This document shows positions 46,025 to 54,106 of a DNA stretch of 64,000 bases, piece by piece. Below the pieces are notes generated by a model. The model saw nothing but the letters and a program-made list of their open reading frames with translations, had not been told where the DNA came from and made no database searches. Numbering within the stretch: position 1 is the stretch's first letter; each line of letters begins with the position of its first letter. The translations under genes and the position numbers were made by a program. Origin of the DNA: Acidobacteriota bacterium (GTDB taxonomy: Bacteria > Acidobacteriota > Thermoanaerobaculia > Multivoradales > Multivoraceae). The stretch is taken from NCBI GenBank assembly GCA_028877275.1, contig JAPPFP010000009.1, positions 248,001 through 312,000 of the forward strand, given 5' to 3'.

Positions 46025-46888
46025 ATGGCGGACGCCCGACAGCAGCGAACGGCGGCAGTGCGCGACGTCGGCGCCGGTGCCGGTGCCCTCGTCGTCGGCG
46101 TCGCTGCCTCCAGCGCCTTCAACGAGTTCGTGCCTGAGGGGCACCGGCCGGAGGACGTCCTTCCGGGTGCGAAGAGCGTTGTCGTCGCGGGAAACCAGGG
46201 GCCGACGGCGGGCGCCTGGCGCAGTCCCGATCACCGGGTGATGGAGATCACGGGCTACGACTTCCGCGAGAACGTCGCGGTCCACGTGATGTGCGACTAC
46301 ATCGAGCGGGAGCACGGCCACCGCGCCCTCCAGGCGCCGTCTCTCCCCACCGCCGGGCACAACCCGCCGATGAGCATGATGCTGGCCGCGGTGCTGGCCG
46401 GTCTGGGCACCCGCTCGCTGGCGGCCAACATCATCCTGCACCCGCGCTACGGCCTGCTGTACTACGCGGCCCTGGTCACCACGCTGGACCTCGAGCCGGA
46501 CCATCCGCTCGAAGAGGATGTCTGTCCCTCGAAGCCTTGCATCCAGATGTACGAGAAGCTGGGCACGACGCCGTGCCTCGCCTCGTGCCCGAAGGATGAC
46601 GGCGGCTGCCTGGACGGCGCGATCGACGAAGACGGCCGGATCAGCTACTCGACCTACGACCGCGAGCGCTGCACCTCCCGGTCGATGAACTTCGGCATCG
46701 GCTCGATCCAGAAGTCCCTGGTCCAGATCACCTCGGAGGAAGACCGGGAGCGGCGCAAGTCGATGATCTACTCCGACTTCTTCAGCCAGTCGCTGTCGTC
46801 GCTCAGCTACTACAAGGAGAGCGTCGCGCAGTGCTTCGAGTGCATGCGGGTGTGTCCGGTCGGCATGCACGAAAGGCGCCTCCAGTGA
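46025..46888 (+). CDS. QueG/reductive-dehalogenase-like Fe-S protein, paralogue 1
   Basis: A 287-aa predicted double-cluster iron-sulfur oxidoreductase. The N-terminal two thirds are RdhA/QueG-like (DVLPGAKSVVVAG, HNPPMSMMLAAVLAGLGTRSLAAN, HPRYGLLYYAALVTT). Ten cysteines are at 90, 167, 172, 184, 188, 195, 216, 270, 273 and 277. The last three form CFECMRVCP, the half-ferredoxin motif of QueG; the others (CPSKPC, CLASCP, DGGCLDG, ERCTSR) differ from the classic CxxCxxCxxxCP. No signal peptide or cobalamin motif is evident. The next gene encodes a protein with the same Cys spacing. A ggag 6 nt before the ATG may be its ribosome site. Substrate unknown. Confidence 0.8.
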   Translation: MADARQQRTAAVRDVGAGAGALVVGVAASSAFNEFVPEGHRPEDVLPGAKSVVVAGNQGPTAGAWRSPDHRVMEITGYDFRENVAVHVMCDYIEREHGHRALQAPSLPTAGHNPPMSMMLAAVLAGLGTRSLAANIILHPRYGLLYYAALVTTLDLEPDHPLEEDVCPSKPCIQMYEKLGTTPCLASCPKDDGGCLDGAIDEDGRISYSTYDRERCTSRSMNFGIGSIQKSLVQITSEEDRERRKSMIYSDFFSQSLSSLSYYKESVAQCFECMRVCPVGMHERRLQ

Positions 46889-46890
46889 CC

Positions 46891-47766
46891 ATGTCCGCGC
46901 CGGCGGCGCCGAGCGCGGATGAGACCGCGGCAGCCCGCGGCCGGCTGGCCGCCATGGTGGAGCGTGGCGGTGCGCTGGCCTGGGGCGTCGCCGACGCCGA
47001 CGCCTTCGACGAAGCGCCGGAGGGCTTCCGTCCCGCCGACCTGCTGCCGGGCGCGCGCCGGGTCGTGGTCGTCGGCGGCAGTCCGCCGCGGGCCGCGGAC
47101 TGGGCGAGTCCGGTCCACGAGCACCTGGAAACGATGGGCACGAGCGACCGGATCAACTCGCTGGGCCTCAAGACGGCGAAGTTCATCGAGGCGGAGTTCG
47201 GTTTCTACGCGCTGTTCGTGCCGCCGGGCGTCCGTCGCGGCAACCGGCCCTTCCTGAGCGTCGCGCTCGCCGCGGAGCTCGCGGGCTGCGGCTCGCGCAG
47301 TCTGGCCGGGCCCGTGCTGCATCCCGAGTACGGCCTGCTGTTCTACTCGGCGATCATCACGACCTATCCGTTTCCGTTGACGCCGCCGGTTGCCGAGCCG
47401 GCCTGCCCGGCGCCGGCCTGCGTCGAGATGTGGGAGGCGGAAGGCGCCACACCCTGCACCAGGGTGTGTCCGCTCGGCGACGGCGGCTGCCTCGACGGGC
47501 GGATCGAGAACGGCCGGTTGGTCGAACGCCGCTACGACGCGGCGCGCTGCACGTCCCGCGTCTACACCCACTGGATTCCGGGCTTCCAGAAGGGGCTCGA
47601 ACTCGCCCTCGACCAGGACGACCCGGAGGCGCGCAAGATGGTCCTCTACTCGAGCCACTTCACCAAGACGCTGTGGTCGATGACCTACGCGGCGCAGAGC
47701 CAGGGCCAGTGCTGGGAGTGCATGCGGGTCTGTCCCGTGGGCGCCGAGTTCCGGCAGAAGGCGTAG
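46891..47766 (+). CDS. QueG/reductive-dehalogenase-like Fe-S protein, paralogue 2
   Basis: A 291-aa relative of the preceding protein. It keeps nine matching cysteines in the C-terminal half (172, 177, 189, 193, 200, 220, 274, 277, 281), again CPAPAC, CTRVCP, DGGCLDG, ARCTSR and CWECMRVCPVG, and has its own C133. The N-terminal part has DLLPGARRVVVVGG and HPEYGLLFYSAIITT. ATG 46891 lies just after the upstream stop; a GTG at 46885 overlapping that stop is an alternative. The pair could form a heterodimer. The name epoxyqueuosine reductase would be misleading because QueG is a single protein with different cluster spacing. Confidence 0.8.
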   Translation: MSAPAAPSADETAAARGRLAAMVERGGALAWGVADADAFDEAPEGFRPADLLPGARRVVVVGGSPPRAADWASPVHEHLETMGTSDRINSLGLKTAKFIEAEFGFYALFVPPGVRRGNRPFLSVALAAELAGCGSRSLAGPVLHPEYGLLFYSAIITTYPFPLTPPVAEPACPAPACVEMWEAEGATPCTRVCPLGDGGCLDGRIENGRLVERRYDAARCTSRVYTHWIPGFQKGLELALDQDDPEARKMVLYSSHFTKTLWSMTYAAQSQGQCWECMRVCPVGAEFRQKA

Positions 47767-47786
47767 ACCCGAGCGAGGAACGGAAC

Positions 47787-48101
47787 ATGGCTTTCTTCTT
47801 TGTCGATCCCGAGACCTACCGCCGCCATCGCGAGGAGATCCTCGAGCTGTCGAACTCGATCCAGGTCGACATCCACGAGCATCTGCCGGGCGAGAAGCGG
47901 CGCCGCGGGCTGTCGGACCGTGAGATCGCGGAACGCCTCGGCCTCGACGAACGAACGGTGCGCGAGATCCGGGTGGTCGCCGAGCGGGACTACTACGACA
48001 TCGAGGAGTGGGACAAGGCGGTCGAGTTCAAGGACAAGGCCTGCCGCGCCTTCGCCGAAGAGGGCCTCTCCTACGTGTTCAAGGACCGCCGCGACGTGTG
48101 A
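47787..48101 (+). CDS. Small HTH-containing protein of unknown function
   Basis: A 104-aa protein that I do not recognise. An N-terminal helix (FFVDPETYRRHREEILELSNSIQVDIHEHL) precedes a probable helix-turn-helix, LSDREIAERLGLDERTVREIRVVAERD, at about residues 41-67, similar to sigma-70 region 4 or MarR-type recognition helices. The acidic C-terminus (YYDIEEWDKAVEFKDKACRAFAEEGLSYVF) could mediate partner contact. It follows the Fe-S pair after 20 nt (gagcgagg upstream as a weak ribosome site) and precedes the monooxygenase by 15 nt, so it probably belongs to one operon, as regulator or assembly factor. Confidence 0.7.
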   Translation: MAFFFVDPETYRRHREEILELSNSIQVDIHEHLPGEKRRRGLSDREIAERLGLDERTVREIRVVAERDYYDIEEWDKAVEFKDKACRAFAEEGLSYVFKDRRDV

Positions 48102-48116
48102 GAAAGTAGCGCGCCG

Positions 48117-49151
48117 ATGAAGTCCGCGGTGCTCCAGTTCTTCTCGTGGCCTGACCGCCGAATCCCGCTGGAAGAGGTCTACCGGCGGGCGTTTCAGCGC
48201 ATCGACATCATGGATCAGACCGGGTACGACGCCGTGTGGTTGGCGGAGCACCACTTCAGCTCCTTCAGCATCTGCCCGTCGATCCACATGATGGGGATCG
48301 AGGTCGCATCGCGCACGAAGAACCTGCGGATCGGCACGGGTGTGTCCCTGGCGCCGTTCTACAACCCCCTGCGCCTGGCGGAGGAGGTGGCGCTGCTCGA
48401 CGTGCTCTCCGGCGGCCGGGTCAACTGGGGCGTCGGCCGCGGTTTTGCGGAGGGGGAGTTCAGGGCTTTCGGCGTCGACCCGCGCTACAGCTATCCGGTC
48501 TTCCGGGAACACGTCCAGGCGGTGGTCGGCGCCTGGACGAACGAGCAGCTCACCTTCGAGGGAGAGCACTTCCAATGCCAGGGAGTCGAGGTGCTGCCCA
48601 AGCCGGCACAGAAGCCGCATCCGCCGGTGTGGCTCGCTTCATCCTCGCCTGAGTCGATGACCTGGGCTGCTCAGAACGGCTTCTCGATCATGCTCGACCC
48701 GCACTCGGCGCACAGCCGGATCGCCGAGAAGCGCGAGCTGTACCGGGAGATCCTGGAGCAGCACGGCCATTCGATCGATGGCCGGGAGATCCCGATGGCG
48801 CGCCTCATCGCGTGCGCGCCGACACGGGCTGAAGCGCAGGAGATCGCCAGGCGCGGCGCGCTGTGGACGGTCAGGTCCCACAGGCAGAAGGGCACCCGGG
48901 CGGTCGCGACCGATACGCGGCGCAACCTCGAGCGCCCCGAGCTGGCCGCGCGACCCTTCAGTCAGGGCGGCGAGGAGGGGGCCGCGGTCGCTCGATACCT
49001 CGATGGTGTCATCCTGTACGGCACGCCGGACGAGTTGGTCGACGAGATCGCGCGTCTGAAGGAGGAGATGTTCCTCGACTACCTGCTGTGCGCGCCGCTC
49101 AGTCACAGTTCGTTCGTGCTCTTCACGGACGAGGTTCTGCCTCGGATCTGA
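48117..49151 (+). CDS. Luciferase-like monooxygenase (LLM-class flavin-dependent oxidoreductase)
   Basis: A 344-aa TIM-barrel flavin enzyme using FMN or F420. Typical segments: GYDAVWLAEHHFSSFSICPSI, RIGTGVSLAPFYNPLRLAEEVALLDVLSGGRVNWGVGRGF, PPVWLASSSPESM, and GTPDELVDEIARLKEE near the C-terminus. The EHHF motif and the long active-site loops match the bacterial luciferase superfamily (alkanal or xenobiotic monooxygenases). It lies in the plus-strand cluster with the Fe-S pair, and pdxH starts at the nucleotide after its stop. Substrate cannot be deduced; electron donor would be an FMN reductase. Confidence 0.92.
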   Translation: MKSAVLQFFSWPDRRIPLEEVYRRAFQRIDIMDQTGYDAVWLAEHHFSSFSICPSIHMMGIEVASRTKNLRIGTGVSLAPFYNPLRLAEEVALLDVLSGGRVNWGVGRGFAEGEFRAFGVDPRYSYPVFREHVQAVVGAWTNEQLTFEGEHFQCQGVEVLPKPAQKPHPPVWLASSSPESMTWAAQNGFSIMLDPHSAHSRIAEKRELYREILEQHGHSIDGREIPMARLIACAPTRAEAQEIARRGALWTVRSHRQKGTRAVATDTRRNLERPELAARPFSQGGEEGAAVARYLDGVILYGTPDELVDEIARLKEEMFLDYLLCAPLSHSSFVLFTDEVLPRI

Positions 49152-49733
49152 GTGACCGTCCCTGATCCCTTCGACCGCTTCCGGGACCTCTTCGAGAGCG
49201 CCTCGGCCACCGGTCTGACCGAGCCGAACGCGATGGTCCTCTCCAGCGCCGACGAGGAGGGCCGCCCGTCGTCCCGGGTCGTGCTGCTCAAGCACTTCGA
49301 CCGCGAGGGCTTCGTGTTCTACACGAACCTCGAGAGTCGCAAGGGCAGGGAGATCCTGGCGCGGCCGGACGTGAGCCTGAACTTCTTCTGGCGCGAACCG
49401 AAGGAGCAGGTGTGCATCTTCGGTCGTGCGGAACGGGTCAGCGACGCCGAGGCCGACGCCTACTTCGCGACTCGGGACCGGAACAGCCAGCTCGGCGCCT
49501 GGGCCTCGCGGCAGAGCCGGCCGCTCGCAAGCCGCGAGCAACTGCTCGGCGACTTCGAGAACGTTACCGAGCGGTTCGCGGGCGGCGATGTGCCGCGCCC
49601 TCCGCACTGGACGGGGCTGCGGGTCGTGCCCCGGCGCTTCGAGTTCTGGGTAGCGCAGGAGCACCGGTTACATGACCGGACGTTCTACGAGCGGCACGGC
49701 GACTCGTGGCGGTCGGGCCTGCTCTACCCGTAG
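49152..49733 (+). CDS. pdxH: Pyridoxamine 5'-phosphate oxidase
   Basis: Oxidises pyridoxine or pyridoxamine 5'-phosphate to PLP with FMN. A 193-aa protein starting with GTG 49152 directly after the monooxygenase stop. FMN-binding and catalytic blocks: SSRVVLLKHFDREGFVFYTNLESRKGREI, NFFWREPKEQVCIFGRAERV, ASRQSRPL, and the C-terminal RPPHWTGLRVVPRRFEFW with RLHDRTFYER. Slightly shorter than E. coli PdxH at the N-terminus. It is probably co-transcribed with the monooxygenase. Confidence 0.96.
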   Translation: MTVPDPFDRFRDLFESASATGLTEPNAMVLSSADEEGRPSSRVVLLKHFDREGFVFYTNLESRKGREILARPDVSLNFFWREPKEQVCIFGRAERVSDAEADAYFATRDRNSQLGAWASRQSRPLASREQLLGDFENVTERFAGGDVPRPPHWTGLRVVPRRFEFWVAQEHRLHDRTFYERHGDSWRSGLLYP

Positions 49734-49748
49734 GAACTGGCGCGGCCT

Positions 49749-50834
49749 TCAGTACACCCGCGGCACGATGCGCCACGGCACGCGCCGGCGGTACTCGTCC
49801 CACAGGGCTCCGTACTTCCTGGCGCAACGCCGATCGTCGTCGCGTTCGCGCGGCACGAGCAGCAGGACGTAATAGAGCGGGTAGAGCCAGGGAGCCAGGA
49901 GCGCCGGTTGACCGAGGCTGAGCGCCAGGCCGGTCGCCATCAGGACCTCGCCGAGGTAGTTGACGTGGCGCGACACGCCCCAGAAGCCGCTGCACAACAC
50001 GCGGCGCTCGCCATCCGAGATCGCTTGGGGGCGGAACCGGCCGAGGAAGGTCCGTTCCGGGTCGAGCTTGAAGTGGAACTTCTGCATGTTGGCGCCGCGG
50101 GCCAGTGACCAGCCGGCGAAGAAGACGAGCGCCGCCAGGACGAGCAGCCAGACGGGCGCATGCGGGTTGGGCAGGTCGGCCGCGGCCCAGAGTCCGACCC
50201 CGTAGAAGGTTGGATAGAAGAAGAGGCAGCCCCAGACGAGCTTGAAGCCGACCCGTTCGGCGAACAGGTCGTAGGTGTAGAGGTGGACCCACTCGAACAG
50301 GAGGTACTCGCAGAGGAACCACGTGAAGAGCGCGACGTAGAGGACCACGCCGGGCGCCGGGTCCTCGGGGAAGGTCAGGAAGTGATGGGCCGCGAACGAG
50401 AGCAGGTTCAGTTCGAGGTAGGTGGCGCCGAACACGTAGAGGAACATCTTCGCGTCGACGCGGCCGGCGAACATGCGCGGGTTGGCGCGCCTGCCGAGAA
50501 AGAACTCCTTCAGGAGTGATTCGCCGCGGCTCGGCGCCGTCCGCACGACAGCGGCAGAGGCGACGATGCCGAGCGCCAGAGCCCCCGCGGCGCCGCTCCA
50601 GCGGTGGGTCCACAGCCAGTCCCAGGGCATGACGCCGCTGTAGCCGGCAACGAGCCACAGGCCGATCGTCACAAGGAACACCGGCAATCCGTTCAGACGG
50701 TACTCGAGGGGCATTCCCGTCCCCTCGTCCCGGACGTAGCCCGTGACCCGACGGGCGGGCAGCAGGGCGCTCAGCATCAGCACGAGGGCCGAGGCGAGCC
50801 AGGGCGCGAAGAAGCCCGGTAGATAGCCGGTCAC
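49749..50834 (-). CDS. ERG24/ERG4-family sterol C14-reductase-like membrane enzyme
   Basis: A 361-aa polytopic membrane protein with about nine hydrophobic segments and the complete signature set of the eukaryotic-type sterol reductases (ERG24, ERG4, DHCR7): YRLNGLPVFL near residue 45, FFLGRRANPRMF at about 111-122, RGANMQKFHFK at about 246-256, CSGFWGVSRHVNYLGEVLM at about 281-299 and the C-terminal RKYGALWDEYRRRVPWRIVPRVY. These enzymes use NADPH to reduce a sterol double bond. Start GTG 50834. Bacterial members are rare. No squalene epoxidase, cyclase or other sterol gene is in the window, so the substrate could be a host or diet sterol; C14-reductase versus another position is not resolved. 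Confidence 0.9.
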   Translation of the reverse strand: MTGYLPGFFAPWLASALVLMLSALLPARRVTGYVRDEGTGMPLEYRLNGLPVFLVTIGLWLVAGYSGVMPWDWLWTHRWSGAAGALALGIVASAAVVRTAPSRGESLLKEFFLGRRANPRMFAGRVDAKMFLYVFGATYLELNLLSFAAHHFLTFPEDPAPGVVLYVALFTWFLCEYLLFEWVHLYTYDLFAERVGFKLVWGCLFFYPTFYGVGLWAAADLPNPHAPVWLLVLAALVFFAGWSLARGANMQKFHFKLDPERTFLGRFRPQAISDGERRVLCSGFWGVSRHVNYLGEVLMATGLALSLGQPALLAPWLYPLYYVLLLVPRERDDDRRCARKYGALWDEYRRRVPWRIVPRVY

Positions 50835-50856
50835 GTGCTTGCGGAGTCTTGGGGCC

Positions 50857-52335
50857 CTATGCCTCGGCCAGCTTGACCCACTCGAAGTCGCCCGGCTTGT
50901 GGTTGATCCGGATTCTCGGTTCGGCGATCCAGGAGGCGTAGTGGCCGGGCCGGAACTCCGGCTTCATCAGGGACTCGATGAACGCACGGTCGCTGTCGTT
51001 CGGCAGCCACTCGTGTCGCCGCCGGCTCCATTCGTCTTCCGGGACGATCTCGCCGTCCGGCGTGGCGTGCAGGTCGCGGTAGACGCCGATCTGCCGGTGG
51101 AAGGCGACGTGGGGCAGGGTGATCTCGAAATCGACTCCGGTCTGCCGGATCGTCTTGTTCCAGCGGCCGACGCCGAGGTTGCAGTCGTCCGTGAAGTCGT
51201 CGCGCAGGCGGGCGTTCAGGGCGTTGAGCGCCGGGTGCTGGACGATGTGCCAGCCGCCGTTCGAGCGGGCGCCGTTCGACGGTTCCAGGATCCCGTAAGT
51301 GGCGTCCAGCAACCGGTGGTCGTCCTCCAGCCGGTGCTCGCGGAAGCGGCCCTTGAGCCCGGCGTTGAAGAAGTTGGCCGAGTTCGTCGACAGCTCGGAG
51401 CCGAAGAGGTCGAGGGTGAGCGAGTAGTGGAGGTTGACCTTCTTCTGGATCGTCGGCAGGTCGATGACGCCTAGCGCGCGCACGGCGTCGACGTCGGAGG
51501 GGTCGTCCATGCCAGCCGCCGCCATCGCCTCGCAGGTTCGCTGAACGATCCGGGTGACACCGCTCTCGCCGACGAACATGTGGAAGGCCTCCTCCGTCAG
51601 CATGAAGCGGCAGGTGCGCGACAGCGGGTCGAAGCCGGACTGGGCCAGCGATTCGAGCTGCATCTTGCCGTCGCGGTCGGTGAAGAAGGTGAACAGGAAG
51701 AAGGAGAGCCAGTCCGGCGTCTCCTCGTTGAAGGCGCCGAGCATGCGCGGGGCGTCGTCGGAGCCGGACCGGCGGCGCAGCAGCTCGCCGGCCTCTTCCC
51801 GCCCGTCGCGGCCGAAGTACTTCTGCAGCAGGTAGACCATCGCCCAGAGATGCCGCCCTTCCTCGACGTTGACCTGGAAGAGGTTGCGCATGTCGTAGAG
51901 CGAGGGCGCGGTCTTGCCCAGGAACCGCTGCTGCTCGACGGATGCCGGCTCGGTGTCGCCCTGGATGACGATCAGGCGCCGGAGCATCGCGCGGTACTCG
52001 CCCGGCACTTCCTGCCAGGCCGGCTCGCCGACGTGGCGGCCGAACGGGATCGTCCGGTCCTCGGCCTGTGGCGCGAGCAGGATGCCCCAGCGATAGTCGG
52101 GCATCTTCACGTAGTCGAACACCGCCCACTTGTCAGCGCCCTTCGACTCGACCCGGACCGCGGTGCGGAGGTAGACATCGGAGGTCTGGAAACCGTCGGG
52201 GCCCATGTCCATCCACCAGTCGATGTAGCCGGGGTGCCAGCGTTCGAGACCTCGGCGGACGCGGGCGTCCGACGCCAGCGCGACGTTGTTGGGGATCAGG
52301 ACGTCGTAGTCGACGGTGCTGTCTAGCGTCGTCAT
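50857..52335 (-). CDS. boxB: Benzoyl-CoA 2,3-epoxidase oxygenase subunit B
   Basis: Diiron oxygenase component that epoxidises benzoyl-CoA in the aerobic Box pathway. At 492 aa it is close to the length of known BoxB. Two diiron ExxH pairs are seen: E159/H162 in VEEGRHLW and E249/H252 in TEEAFHMF. Conserved N-terminal PNNVALASDARVRRGLERWHPGYI and C-terminal IGVYRDLHATPDG are characteristic. It lies 9 nt after boxC in one operon. The FAD/Fe-S reductase subunit BoxA, needed for electron transfer, is not in the window. Confidence 0.96.
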   Translation of the reverse strand: MTTLDSTVDYDVLIPNNVALASDARVRRGLERWHPGYIDWWMDMGPDGFQTSDVYLRTAVRVESKGADKWAVFDYVKMPDYRWGILLAPQAEDRTIPFGRHVGEPAWQEVPGEYRAMLRRLIVIQGDTEPASVEQQRFLGKTAPSLYDMRNLFQVNVEEGRHLWAMVYLLQKYFGRDGREEAGELLRRRSGSDDAPRMLGAFNEETPDWLSFFLFTFFTDRDGKMQLESLAQSGFDPLSRTCRFMLTEEAFHMFVGESGVTRIVQRTCEAMAAAGMDDPSDVDAVRALGVIDLPTIQKKVNLHYSLTLDLFGSELSTNSANFFNAGLKGRFREHRLEDDHRLLDATYGILEPSNGARSNGGWHIVQHPALNALNARLRDDFTDDCNLGVGRWNKTIRQTGVDFEITLPHVAFHRQIGVYRDLHATPDGEIVPEDEWSRRRHEWLPNDSDRAFIESLMKPEFRPGHYASWIAEPRIRINHKPGDFEWVKLAEA

Positions 52336-52344
52336 GGGCTGTTC

Positions 52345-54057
52345 CTAGATGCGTTCGCTGTCGAAACGCGGTCGGCGGCCGGTGCCGTAGAGACGGAGCG
52401 CTCCTTCCTCGCCGACCGCGTTGGGGCGCTGGAAGATCCAGTTCTGCCAGGCGCTGAGCCGTCCGAAGATCTTGCTTTCCAGGGTTTCGGGACCGGGGAA
52501 GCGGAGGTTGGCCTCCAGCGCGGTCAGCGCGTCGGGCGAGAAGCTGGCCCTTTCCTCGAGCGCGATGCGCACCTCGTCCTCCCAGTCCAGGTCGTCGAGC
52601 ACCTCGGTGACCAGCCCGGCGCCTTCGGCGTCTTCGGCTTCCAGAGGCGTCCCGATGAGCGCACGAAGAGAATCGATCGCGTCCTCCTCGCGGAGGAATC
52701 GGGTCTCGAGGCGGGAAAGCCCGTTGGGCGTGGGGAAGGCACCGAAGTTCAGTTCGCCGACCTCGATGGAGGGCGCCGGCGCGCCGTCTTCGCTCTCGCC
52801 TTCGAACATGTAGGCGCGGTCGGAGGCCAGCGCCAGTTCGAGCAGCAGACCCGCGAAGCAGCTTCCCGGCGTAATCAGCGTGAAGACGCTGCGTGCGGTG
52901 AGATCGAGGCGCTTGAGCACCCGTTTCCAGTACAGCAGCACCTCGTGCAGGAACCAGTGCTTGCGCTTCCGGTGAAGGAACGCGTCGAAGGCGGCCGCCG
53001 TGCCCAGGTCGCCTTCGGACTCGATGACGAGCTGCCCGATCCGGGTTTCGTTGAGGCGCAGGTGGAGCAGGGCGTCGTCGAGTTCGCGCGCCAGGACGAG
53101 AGGCCAGAAGCCGGCGCTCCCGGCCAGTGCTTCCGAGGCGTCGCCCGGCGGCGGCCCCGTTGGGCCGAGCACGGTCAGGTGCGCGGCGCCGAGCGCGCGG
53201 TCGAACTCGATGCGAAGCGTGCTGTAGACGATCGAGTCTCCTTCCAGCTTCGGGTCGACGTCGGGCCAGTCGGCGCCTTCGGCCGCGGCGGGGCGGTCGC
53301 TCGAAGCGGCGAGTTGCAACGCCCGCTCCTTTGCGCCGTCGTCGAAGGACGAACGGGGCAGCAGTTCATCGACCAGGTTCCAGTCCACGGCGCGCCTACC
53401 CTTGACGCCTTCCTCCAGGGTGCAGAAGAGATCGGCCCGGTCGCGGCGGACGCGGCGCTTGTCGAGGAGCCGCGTCAACCCGCCGGTGCCGGGAAGCACT
53501 CCCAGGAGCGGCACCTCGGGGAGCGAGACGGCGGAGCTGCCGTCGTCGGCGAGCAGGATGCGATCGCAGGCGAGCGCCAGCTCGTAGCCGCCCCCGGCCG
53601 CCGTGCCACGGACGGCGCAGAGGTAGCGCTGGCCGGAGTGCTGGCAGGCGTCCTCGATCGCCAGGCGGGTCTCGTTCGTGAACTTGCAGAAGTTCACCTT
53701 CAACTGGTGCGAGGAGGAGCCGAGCATGCCGATGTTGGCGCCGGCGCAGAAGATGCGCTCGCGGGCGGAGCGGAGCACCACGGCGTGGACCTCCGGATGC
53801 TCGAAGCGCAGCCGCTGGGTGGCATCGTAGAGCTCGAAGTCGACGCCCAGATCGTAGGAGTTCTGCTTGAGCTGGTAGCCGGGCCGTAGCCCCGCCTGCT
53901 CGTCGACCTCCAGGGTCAGGAAGGCGAGCGGCGGCTCGATCCTGAGCCGCCAGTGCCGGTAGCGGTCGGGGTGAGTGCGGAAGTCGATGGACCCTTCCGG
54001 GACGGTCTCACCGGCCGGGTGCCCGGAGGGTCCGTCCGCGGTGACCTGCTTGGACAT
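52345..54057 (-). CDS. boxC: Benzoyl-CoA-dihydrodiol lyase (2,3-epoxybenzoyl-CoA dihydrolase)
   Basis: Ring-opening enzyme of the Box pathway: it hydrolyses 2,3-epoxybenzoyl-CoA to 3,4-dehydroadipyl-CoA semialdehyde and formate. A 570-aa crotonase-superfamily protein with two crotonase-like halves: SARERIFCAGANIGMLGSS, CAVRGTAAGGGYELALACDRIL and SLPEVPLLGVLPGTGGL in the first, and LITPGSCFAGLLLELALASDRAYMFEGE in the second. The C-terminal AWQNWIFQRPNAVG is BoxC-typical. Start ATG 54057. It is the first gene of a boxC-boxB operon, head-to-head with the ABC transporter operon across a short palindromic region. Confidence 0.96.
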   Translation of the reverse strand: MSKQVTADGPSGHPAGETVPEGSIDFRTHPDRYRHWRLRIEPPLAFLTLEVDEQAGLRPGYQLKQNSYDLGVDFELYDATQRLRFEHPEVHAVVLRSARERIFCAGANIGMLGSSSHQLKVNFCKFTNETRLAIEDACQHSGQRYLCAVRGTAAGGGYELALACDRILLADDGSSAVSLPEVPLLGVLPGTGGLTRLLDKRRVRRDRADLFCTLEEGVKGRRAVDWNLVDELLPRSSFDDGAKERALQLAASSDRPAAAEGADWPDVDPKLEGDSIVYSTLRIEFDRALGAAHLTVLGPTGPPPGDASEALAGSAGFWPLVLARELDDALLHLRLNETRIGQLVIESEGDLGTAAAFDAFLHRKRKHWFLHEVLLYWKRVLKRLDLTARSVFTLITPGSCFAGLLLELALASDRAYMFEGESEDGAPAPSIEVGELNFGAFPTPNGLSRLETRFLREEDAIDSLRALIGTPLEAEDAEGAGLVTEVLDDLDWEDEVRIALEERASFSPDALTALEANLRFPGPETLESKIFGRLSAWQNWIFQRPNAVGEEGALRLYGTGRRPRFDSERI

Positions 54058-54086
54058 CTGGTTGGTAGGGGAGCGCAGTGGCGGTT

Positions 54087-54102
54087 CGTGAGTATAGTCA
54101 CG
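54087..54102. promoter_or_regulatory. Perfect CRP-like palindrome with overlapping divergent -10 boxes
   Basis: CGTGA-gtatag-TCACG, a perfect inverted repeat with GTGA-N6-TCAC half sites like the CRP/FNR family. Its centre gives TATAGT on the plus strand (54093-54098), 8 nt before the GTG of the ABC ATPase gene, and TATACT on the minus strand (54091-54096), 33 nt before the boxC start. It could control both operons. Confidence 0.55.
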
Positions 54103-54106
54103 GCTC

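Noticed and set aside
45278..46870. Single 530-aa minus-strand protein covering the Yip1-like gene and the region opposite the first Fe-S gene
   Set aside because: The N-terminal half is only an antisense reading of the Fe-S gene; the membrane protein starts at GTG 45997, supported by a TAAGGT box 7 nt upstream.
46025..47766. Naming both Fe-S proteins epoxyqueuosine reductase (QueG)
   Set aside because: Cluster-1 cysteine spacing differs from QueG, two paralogues are present side by side, and no queuosine gene is near.
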